A DNA stretch of 64,000 bases. Source: Typha latifolia. Lineage: Eukaryota; Streptophyta; Magnoliopsida; Poales; Typhaceae. The notes below the pieces were generated by a model that was not told the DNA's origin, did no database searches, and worked only from the letters and a program-made list of their open reading frames with translations. The first letter of the stretch is position 1, and each line of letters starts with the position of its first letter. This document shows, piece by piece, positions 55,731 to 64,000 of the stretch. The DNA lies in the NCBI GenBank assembly GCA_019914945.1, contig CM034112.1, forward strand, positions 248,001-312,000, read 5' to 3'. Made by a program: the position numbers and the translations under genes.

Positions 55731-55939
55731 TAAATGGCGGAGGATCTGGGCGGGATCCTATGCAACCTAAATTGGAAATAAATAAGCTTACAATTTGTTC
55801 CAAAATTGTCCGGCTGTCTCTTGACTCCACGCATTAGTATGCCAAATATACACAGAATAATGACTAACACCACAGCCTGAAATTTTTTTTTGCCAAGCTG
55901 TTCTTCCAAGCTAATCGCACTGTCGAGTCATCGACCGAA

Positions 55940-56075
55940 TCGAACCAAGCCACCAAACTACCAACCACCAAACAATTTCTCAACAATATTATTTAGGGTT
56001 GGAGTTGAACTCATGACCTCCTTGGTCATGAGCAAGATACCTATCAATTCTACTAGAGTTAGTTGGTTAACACCA
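55940..56075 (-). mobile_element. Possible tRNA-derived SINE fragment
   Basis: On the minus strand an A-box-like TAGTAGAATTGATAGG (about 56055-56040) is followed by a B-box-like GGTCATGAGTTCAACTCC (about 56026-56009), at a tRNA-like spacing. A short inverted repeat CATGACC/GGTCATG lies between. No cloverleaf with an anticodon stem forms, so it is not a functional tRNA. No target duplication or 3' tail was found. Confidence 0.35.
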
Positions 56076-56366
56076 TAGCATAAAGAAGAGGGGATTCAAT
56101 GAAGTGTTCTTGGTAGGTTGTGAGGGTTAAATATACCCTGGTATGTTGGAAGAGGGACAATTAATACATACAACAAGAGTTGTTATTATTCAATCTCAAC
56201 TAGTTACTCTTTTACAATCTCAGCTAATTATTATTCAGTCTCAACGAGAGAAGTTGTTATGAGAAACATAGAATTTGGATGGATATCAATTACATCAGCT
56301 CTGTAAAAATTTGGATTTCAACATAAAAGAATAGGCAAAGTGTGTAATAGCATTAGATTGTTTGGC

Positions 56367-58224
56367 TCATGAGACAACAAACACCCTAAGCTCTCCTCTA
56401 TCCCCTCGAGTGATCCGGGTATCGGCATCAAGATATGTCACTTCAAATTCGCCGCTCCCTGTGTTGGAAGGAGGCCTCAGTGCATCTGGAAGCCTTGGAA
56501 CCTCGAACGGTGGCAGCTGCGAGAAGCTCCCTGTGGGCTTAACTGTGGTTTTCTCGAATTTGATCTTTATGTTCGAAGTTCCTGCAAACTCGTATGATGT
56601 TTTGTGCTATTAACTTTAGCTCAAAACTATGAGGAAACAGCCCAAGAAAACAAAAGTTATGGAAATTTATGCACAGATAGACCTTTTGTGTGTGAACTTC
56701 CTTGACCTTTAAAACATTTGCATCAGAACAATTTTTTCCCCAGATGGTAGAGTTAAAGTACAAAATCTGAAGTTTTAATTGGACCACGAAATAGTTAGAG
56801 ATGGGTGAGCAAACTTACCGACAAGCTCAAACTTATGTGCCAATGTAGCTGTCGCCTCAATAGGTGGAAGTGGCCATGGAGTGCCTAGCTGAAGTTCCAC
56901 TATGTTATCAAAATCTTTACTAAGTATATCGATTCTTTGGAATACCTGTTAACAAGATCTTACAAGTTGGATTGGAATTACCTATGAATGAGATCACCTG
57001 TATAATGTCGGTTTGCATCAACCAATTACACTACAAGTACCTGCCCAAGAGTTATCGGTATGAGCCTGCCGGTGGGAGGTCCAGGGCGACTTCCACCTAG
57101 AGTGCGCGAGGAGAATGCACTGCTGTAAATTAGCCTCCATCTTCCTTGGAGCTTATCTAGGTCCTTGGTAAGATCAACAACACCTCCTACAGCCTCAAGC
57201 TCACGCGCTGCAGCTTCTGCAATTCTTAGATCTTCTTCACTGGCAGCGAGACCTCTGTTCAGCCCAGAAACAGCACTCTGCATCACAGCGTCCAACTTCT
57301 CGTAAGGAGAAAAAATTAAAAATGTTGTTAAAATGCACATAAGAAATGGTGTTCAGTTTCATCATATTAGATTCAGACAACTCTAGTCTGATCTGAACTC
57401 CTTCAAGAACACAAAGGCAGGCAGGCATGCACACAAGTTATTGGTACAATATGAAGGACAAAGGAATCCCTAGCAATATATACAAGCAAATCCCTTGCAT
57501 AGCTTTCAGACTTCTGGGGCAAGAGAACTAGTCTACAATATAATTGATAGGTAGTTTCTGCCCATATAGAAGTACCAGCTCAATTGCTCTTAGAAACTAA
57601 AGTAGATATAGTCATATACATCACCACGGCTGTAATGGAAATTGGGCTATTTTGCAACAATTAAGTTTAGGGCACCGAAAAAAAAAATCATATAGGAAAG
57701 AACAAACTGAAAGAAGACAAACTAGGCTCTATTCAGCTACAGATGAATCAGAAGCTAATGGAAGAACATAGACAGAACAGGGAAACGAAAAGACCTCATG
57801 ATTTCAGATAACTAAGTAATACTACCAAATTTCGATCTTTGTTTATCGAACCTAATTTAGACCCAGAAAGTTCGCATCTCGTAACATCAACCCAGATTCA
57901 TCTCACTCAGAAAACAATCAAATCAAAAATCCAGCAATTAGGAGGGGGGTGGGAAGCAAAGAGACTCACCAACAGCTTCAGTTTCAAAGAAGCGACTACC
58001 TCCCCGCCCATCTCCTCCGAGCTAGGCGGGGGACCGAGGACTGGGAACTCATCGAGCGCCGCTGCACAAATGGGATACCGGCGCCGTCGGAGAAGCTTGC
58101 GATGGCGATTGAGGGCAAGATAAGTTCTTGCGGTCGAGGAGAGCAAGGGAAGGCGAGAGGAGTGAGAAGGAGAAGAAGAGGAGGAGGAAGAGAGAAGAGA
58201 CGATGGTGGAAGAAGGGAAGCCAT
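56367..58224 (-). CDS. FBN6: Plastid-lipid-associated protein 6 (fibrillin FBN6), chloroplast
   Basis: Exons 58224-57970, 57298-57041, 56945-56819 and 56581-56367 join in frame to 284 residues. The first 50 or so residues are Ser/Leu/Arg-rich without acidic residues, a typical chloroplast transit peptide. The PAP/fibrillin domain fills about 88-284: SAVSGLNRGLAASEEDL, DLDKLQGRWRLIYSSAFSSRT, a TGRLIPITLGQVFQRIDI segment, PPIEATATLAHKFELVGT and RITRGERGELRVFVVS. This wording is closest to Arabidopsis PAP6/FBN6. Fibrillins are lipid-binding proteins of plastoglobules and thylakoids. The start of exon 2 (AAGTTGGAC after ACGAG) is the only acceptor I see that keeps the frame. A (TGGCAT) repeat lies in the promoter. 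Confidence 0.93.
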
Positions 58225-58347
58225 TTGGACACGGAATACGGACAGAAAAAGAAGAAGAAGAAGTTGCGAGTAGATTCGACGAGAAGCCTGCCGCTTATTA
58301 TTGCGGAGATGTCCTAGTTCGTGTGATGGGGAATTACAATAGGTGGC

Positions 58348-58379
58348 AGTGGCATTGGCATTGGCATTGGCATTGGCAT
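58348..58379 (+). repeat. (TGGCAT)5 minisatellite
   Basis: Five hexanucleotide units about 125 bases upstream of the FBN6 start codon, in its promoter or leader. Confidence 0.85.
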
Positions 58380-60416
58380 ATCTTTCTTCTGGAATCTTCC
58401 AAGGTACCTTGGCAAAATGGAAGTGATATAATCATTTTTTTTATTGTGATATTTAGTCCCATAATAATTATATTTTATTGTACCATTTGGCATATTTTAT
58501 TTTATTTTATTTTATTTTTACATTTTGACAATAATTGAGTTTCTATATCTTTTGGAAGGTACTCTCAGACTTAACTAACTATTAACGAAATACCTTGGTT
58601 CATTTATTAGTTATTATTATTATTTATTATTATGTTGTCTTTAAAAAGTGAGACTTAGGAAGACCATTATAAACCGATGTCCTTTTTGAAGAAAGTGAGG
58701 AGGGATTGCTTGCTTCCCTCGGCAATGGCTTGTGAGTTCCTTTTATCTCGTACCGAAGCAGAAAGGGGTTTGCTCTCAGAAGGAAGGCACATGAGGAAGC
58801 AATTATTTTTAAATAGAGAATTTCGAAAATTATAGCTATCTCTATATGGTATTGCCCACTTTTAATTTCTACTTTAAATTTAAACTATTTTTTTTAATAA
58901 TTACCACTATATTTGTTAGATGTTGGAATAGTTTCTATTTGTTTTCGAATTGCCCCTTAGCATGGGTTCTTTCTTAATTTCTCTCCGTTGGTAGAAATTT
59001 GATGAATAATTCTTTCAAATTCATGTAACTTGTGTGAGTCTGCTTCAATTTTTTGTCGAGAAATTTTTTTGCGACTATATTTATTAAAATATTAACATTA
59101 ATATTATTGAAGATATTAAGCTTTTTTATAAAAAAAAAATCATTCTTTTAGTTAAAACTGAACTTAAATTAAGAAAAAAAAAATATTTATCATTTTATAA
59201 ATTGATTAAAAAGATTTAATATTATATGATGTCATAGTATAATACAAGCAAACGAATATATTGCTATTTTTGTAAGAAAAGGTCGTGATAAATATAAATC
59301 TAAAAACTATCTGTTAGGATTATTTTTTAAATATTATATTAGAATAAAAATCGTAAGAGTCAAAATATTTCTTACAATTATTATCATATTAAAAATTGTT
59401 TAAACATAAACGTTTGACCTCATATGGTCCAGCTGCCTGTGAAAAGGCTTAATTATTCCTATAGAACCGAATTCGATAATTAGTATTTTAATTTATGGTA
59501 GAAAATATTAATACCAATTGTAAATTCGTATGGATTGATAATAAACATTTGAAATATATAAGGTAAACACTCGTATGGATTTATTTATTTTAAGTATATT
59601 ACCAGAGTAATTAGTAATTAGCCATGCAAATAATGTTATTCAAATGTAACATTTGAGTAACTATGATAATTATACCTTATCATAGTTTGTATACTGCCAA
59701 TTTATTGGTCTTCTTTGGCAACTTGTAGAGGAGATAAATAAAATAGTTTTTATCACGTTATTAACTTTTAAAGACAAAGACCAGCAAATTATATTATATA
59801 AGCTCGCATCAAAATATTAATAACTAAGAAACCAAAAGATAGTTAAATTAAATTTCGTTTATTTTTTTTTTAACCTAAAGTTGAAAATTCAAATTCAAAT
59901 TCAATCTAAGATAAGTTGATCAGAACATCGCATGTCCATCACACGGGCGTCACGCAAGGGGATGGCATTTAGGTAATTATTGGGTGATGTAAGGTCGGAG
60001 ATATACTCTCGCACTAGGAAAAGTACTGTGCGATAATAACACAAGCAAAGGAGTGGAGAGAGAAAGAGAAGGGTAGTACGCGGAGCTGCGCCTTGACTGT
60101 GGCCGATCTCCTTTTACTCTTCTCTCCCTCTCTCCCTCTCTCCCCTCTACGATTCTTCTTATCTGTCTCTCTTTTTTTTTTCCTTCTTTTTCTTAGATCT
60201 AAGACTTTAATTCGAGCGATTCACGCTACCAAATCTAGAAATCGATTTCGATCTTGGTTAAGATTGAAGCAATTAAGATTCTCCAAGCTTTTCTGCTCCT
60301 TTCCCCATAGATTTCAGCTCCAGAGATGGGGTTTCTTTCTCGGGCTTGTAAACCCTAGATTTTAGATCGATCTAGAGAGAGAGACAGAGAGGGGAGGAAG
60401 GAGAGGGATTTGGGTC
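58380..60416. other. Divergent intergenic region, FBN6 / ankyrin gene
   Basis: Mostly very AT-rich, with TTTTA repeats at about 58497-58520. The final 350 bases are pyrimidine-rich and form the probable 5' UTR of the ankyrin gene. The plus-strand frame at 60093-60365 starts at a non-ATG codon and has no domain. Confidence 0.55.
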
Positions 60417-63400
60417 ATGGAGGACTTCTCCAAGTACTCCCATAGCCCGGTCCACCTTGCTGTGGCCCGGCGTGATCATGGCGGCCTCCGCCGTATCGTC
60501 TCTGCCCTTCCCCGACTACCCAAGGCCGGTGAGGTTACGACGGAAGAGGAATCCCTCGCTGGAGAGGTCACCGCCGACGAGGTATCCACCGTCATTGACC
60601 GCCGGGACGTCCCCGGCCGCGAGACGCCCCTCCACCTCGCCGTCCGCCTCCGCGACCTCGTCGCCGTCGAGCTCCTCATGGCCGCCGGAGCGGACTGGTC
60701 GCTGCAGAACGAGCACGGCTGGTCGGCGCTCCAGGAAGCCGTGTGCGCCCGCGAGGATGCGATCGCGATGGTCATCGCCCGCCACTACCAGCCCTTGGCG
60801 TGGGCCAAGTGGTGTCGCCGCCTTCCTCGGATTGTCGCCTCCGTAGCTCGCATCCGTGACTTCTACATGGAGATCTCCTTCCACTTCGAGAGCTCCGTCA
60901 TCCCCTTCATCGGCCGCATTGCACCTTCAGACACCTACCGCATCTGGAAGCGCGGGGCCAATTTGCGAGCGGACATGACCCTAGCAGGATTCGATGGATT
61001 TCGCATCCAGCGCTCGGAGCAAACCTTCCTTTTTCTTGGGGAGGGTACATCGGAGGAGGTCGCCGGGCGGGCATTGCCTCCAGGTTCGCTGATTGTGCTC
61101 GCACATAAGGAGAAGGAGATCACAAATGCCCTTGAGGGGGCCGGGGCAAAGCCTACAGAGGCAGAGGTTGCTCATGAGGTGGCATTGATGTCACAGACTA
61201 ATATGTACCGACCAGGGATTGACGTAACCCAAGCAGAGCTTATGCCACATTTGAATTGGAGGCGGCAGGAGAGGACTGAGATGGTCGGTAATTGGAAGGC
61301 GAAGGTGTATGACATGCTTCATGTGATGGTGAGCGTGAAGTCGAGGAGGGTGCCCGGTGCGATGACCGATGAGGAGCTTTTCGCAGTGGACAACGATGGA
61401 AAGATGGCAAATGGAGGGGAGTTGGATGATGTCTTGACGACAGAAGAGAGGATGCAGCTGGATTCAGCACTCCGGATGGGCAATTCGGAGGGTCTGGATG
61501 AGTCTGATGGGAATGGTGAGGGTATCGAGAGCACTGCAAATCCAGATGCCAATGGTGCTGCCAAAGAGAGGAAGAGCTGGTTTGGTTGGAGTAATAAGAG
61601 GACTTCTAAGAATGGTGAGGGTGAAGATGACGAGGATCCCAAAAACCCAAAGAAATTGTCAAAGCTGGCTCAGGAGAATGGGAATCAGAAAACTGAGTCT
61701 GCAAAGGAGGAATTGGGAGATGCGAAGAAGGGAAAGGAAAAGACTATTAAGAAGAACAAGAAGAAGAGTGGATCAGCGACCGAATCAAATAAGCATGAAA
61801 GTGAGTACAAGAAGGGATTGAGACCAGTTTTATGGTTGACACCTGATTTCCCATTGCAAACGGATGAGCTTCTTCCTTTGCTTGACGTCTTAGCAAACAA
61901 GGTCAAGGCTGTGAGGAGGCTTAGGGAACTTTTGACTACCAAATTGCCACAAGGCACATTTCCTGTCAAGGTAACCCATGCATTATTCTACTAGCAGTCC
62001 TTTCTGATTCTACTACGATCATGTTATTCTGATTGATGCATTTCATAAGTACCTCATTTGTTAGGACAAAGTTCCCATTCGTAGATCCAAGTGCTTCTTA
62101 CCCCTGTTATCAGTAGTTCGATACTGGTATGATTTGATCAAAGTGGTTCTAGTTTGTTATAGTTTAAGAAATCTTATATTTCAACTTCTAAGAAATTCAT
62201 TGAAGTTTGATACATTTGATTTATTTAGCGGTTTCTCTGAAGTGACTTCCGTGGCACTAGTTGTATTAGAACTAAGTGAAAGTTATTGTCCATCATTCTT
62301 GCCCATCATGTTCACTGTCCGTGGTTTAACTCATGTAATAGTCCGCAAATAAAACATACTATTGGCTTCTAGATATCCATGCAATACTTGCTTACACTTC
62401 AAAAGTACTTCAGGTTCACTTGAAATTACACTAGGAATTTAGCAATGTAGGCAACAAGATTTGCTCATTTTCCTTTCCTTCCTCATAAGCATGACTTGAA
62501 GATCCCTTTTCAATTCTCTCTGCTACAATTTGGACTATATGTCCTTTTTTGGACCACCATTTTAACCTATTCCCCATTGATTAAAAGAGAATTATTCTAC
62601 GTCTACTTAACGTGAGGAGAAAGAGATGAGTTCTGAAATATAGTTCCAGCAAACACCTCCTTTTGGCTTTGCCGTCTGACAATCCGGAACATTAATTATC
62701 AGCAGCCTTTTTCTTGTCCGTTTGTCATTCAGCCAAATTTCAGGTTCCCATCTACTAAATTGTAATGCTTGGTGAACTGGCTTGTGAGTGAGTGTAAGTA
62801 GCAGCCTTGCTAACTTTATTTTTTCCTAAATTCAGCTCTAGTGAGGGATGCTCCTAATCTCTCTACCTTTCTTCTGCAAATCTGCGATCCTCCTCTACTT
62901 TTTTGTTGGAGAATCTGATAAATCCTTTTCCTCTTTTAACTTAAGAATGTGTGATGCACTTAGCTGATCAGGGGAAGTAATATCTAATGGATCTCATTAA
63001 TATGTACTATACTTTAGACTTTTGGTAAACTAAGATGATAACCATAGTTCCTTTTTATCAATCTTTTGTTCTAAAAGTTTGGTTGAGATTTGGGTCAATC
63101 CAGATTACATGGAAGTAAACATTCTTGTGCCTATGCATGAGATAAGAGACTTGTGGATGTTTGCAATATCTCTTCTAATCTGGATTCCTAGGAAGAAGAG
63201 AACTTCTCAGTACAACTTTAGCCAGGTGGAAATGGAATATCCTTCTTAGCTGGATTCCTGGGAAGGAGAGAACTTCTCAAAACCTGACACCTTCAGCCAG
63301 GTGGAAATGGAATATCTCTTCTAATATGGATTCCTGGGAAGGAGAGAACTTTTCAAAACCTGACACCTTCAGCCAGGTGGAAATGGAATGTTTTCTAGTG

Positions 63401-64000
63401 CAGTCTGGGTGAGGTTGAGAGAAAAGCTATTATTAAGCGTTCATTTAGTCCTTACAGTAGCAGCTCAGCAGTCAACAGATTCTTATCTTATAATAACAAT
63501 TTCCTTCTTTCTCTTTGGCTTATTTTCTCCAAGGGATAATACTAAATAGAAGGATTAAGAAATCCACAAAAGGTATAACTTTCATTACCGTCTGTTTCAC
63601 TGAATAATTTCTGTCTTCATTTCAGGTAGCCATCCCTGTTGTTCCAACAATCAGAGTCCTTGTGACTTTCACGAAATTTGAAGAGCTGCAACCGGCAGAT
63701 GAATTTGCTACCCCACTTTCCAGTCCAACTCATTTTCAAGATAGCAAAGCCAAAGATACTGAAGCAACAAACTCATGGTATTCATGGGTTAGGGGAAGTC
63801 GGGGTGCGCAGTCCAGTGACAGCAGCGATGATCGAAGCTGGAAAGATGAAATCGATCCTTTTAATATACCTTCTGACTACACCTGGGTTGACGCCAATGA
63901 GAAGAAACGCCGGATGAAGGCCAAGAAGGTCAAGAGCAAGCGCAACACTCCTAAGAGGCAGACATCAAGAACATCGGAAAGCCCGCAAATGGATGGTCTC
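60417..64000 (+). CDS. ANKRD13-type ankyrin repeat protein (GPCR-chaperone domain), 3' end outside window
   Basis: Exon 1 is 60417-61970 (518 codons) and exon 2 begins at 63626 and is still open at the window edge, giving at least 643 residues. Ankyrin repeats occupy about residues 10-115 (SPVHLAVARRDHGGLRRIV and TPLHLAVRLRDLVAVELLM are repeat cores). The GPCR-chaperone/ANKRD13 region follows, with LPRIVASVARIRDFYMEISF, FESSVIPFIGRIAPSDTYRI, SLIVLAHKEKEI, a YRPGIDVTQAELM block and RVLVTFTKFEEL in exon 2. A long Lys/Glu-rich insertion (about 390-465) interrupts it. Animal ANKRD13 proteins act in membrane-protein quality control and endocytic sorting; the plant role is little known. Exon 1 is GC-rich. 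The intron is about 1.65 kb and carries a tandem repeat. Confidence 0.92.
63165..63386 (+). repeat. About 75-bp minisatellite, three copies, in the ankyrin-gene intron
   Basis: Copies begin at about 63165, 63236 and 63311 and share TGGATTCCTGGGAAGGAGAG and AGCCAGGTGGAAATGGAAT. Copies two and three are nearly identical; copy one lacks a few bases (TACAACTTT in place of AAACCTGACACCTTC). All lie within the intron, 240 bases from its acceptor. Confidence 0.9.

Noticed and set aside
55368..55909. Minus-strand frames upstream of the kinesin gene
   Set aside because: They repeat one peptide because of the 170-bp duplication; no domain, and they lie in the promoter region.
56009..56060. A functional tRNA gene on the minus strand
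   Set aside because: A-box and B-box resemblance only; no acceptor or anticodon stem can be formed.

Overview
This window is nuclear DNA from a flowering plant, most likely a monocot and probably not a grass. The genes have many short introns with plant-type GT/AG borders, AT-rich introns and spacers, and abundant TA, CT and CTT microsatellites. Some first exons are strikingly GC-rich (ALOG, ankyrin, GRIM-19), as is common in monocots. The species cannot be named from sequence alone. For every complete multi-exon gene I joined exons by hand at GT/AG borders; all joined reading frames stay open and are divisible by three.

Layout, left to right. 1-6 kb: an ALOG (LSH/G1-type) developmental regulator on the plus strand behind a CT/TA microsatellite, then a long AT-rich spacer. 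6.06-6.33 kb: a GC-rich island with four perfect G-boxes and a TATA-like site, just past the 3' end of the next gene. 6.8-12.8 kb (minus): a JmjN/JmjC/C5HC2/FYRN/FYRC histone H3K4 demethylase. 15.8-17.4 kb (minus): a NAC transcription factor. 20.8-22.8 kb (plus): an RBM42-type RNA-binding protein. 24.2-27.1 kb (minus): a Golgi-type PMT-family methyltransferase. 29.6-31.6 kb (minus): the GRIM-19 subunit of mitochondrial complex I. 32.4-33.4 kb (minus): NOP10 of box H/ACA RNPs. 35.0-39.1 kb (minus): phytochelatin synthase. 40.3-41.9 kb (plus): ribosomal protein eL14. 42.7-44.2 kb (plus): a catalytically degenerate PP2C-like protein. 45.0-49.2 kb (minus): a PP2A B'' regulatory subunit. 51.2-55.1 kb (minus): a KIN-10A/PAKRP2 phragmoplast kinesin. 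56.4-58.2 kb (minus): a plastid fibrillin, FBN6/PAP6 type. 60.4 kb to the end (plus): an ANKRD13-type ankyrin protein, cut off by the window edge.

The genes are a normal eukaryotic mixture and do not form a pathway or operon. Functional links are weak: eL14 and NOP10 both serve ribosome production, and the KIN-10A promoter carries a perfect mitosis-specific (MSA) element while GRIM-19 and eL14 carry site II motifs. Transposon content is light: one decayed LINE reverse-transcriptase tail, one possible tRNA-derived SINE piece, and three tandem duplications (49, 170 and about 75 bp). I found no prokaryotic-style system, CRISPR array or gene cluster. The most interesting candidates are the orphan G-box/TATA island pointing antisense into the histone demethylase gene, the PP2C pseudo-phosphatase, and the duplicated segment upstream of the kinesin.
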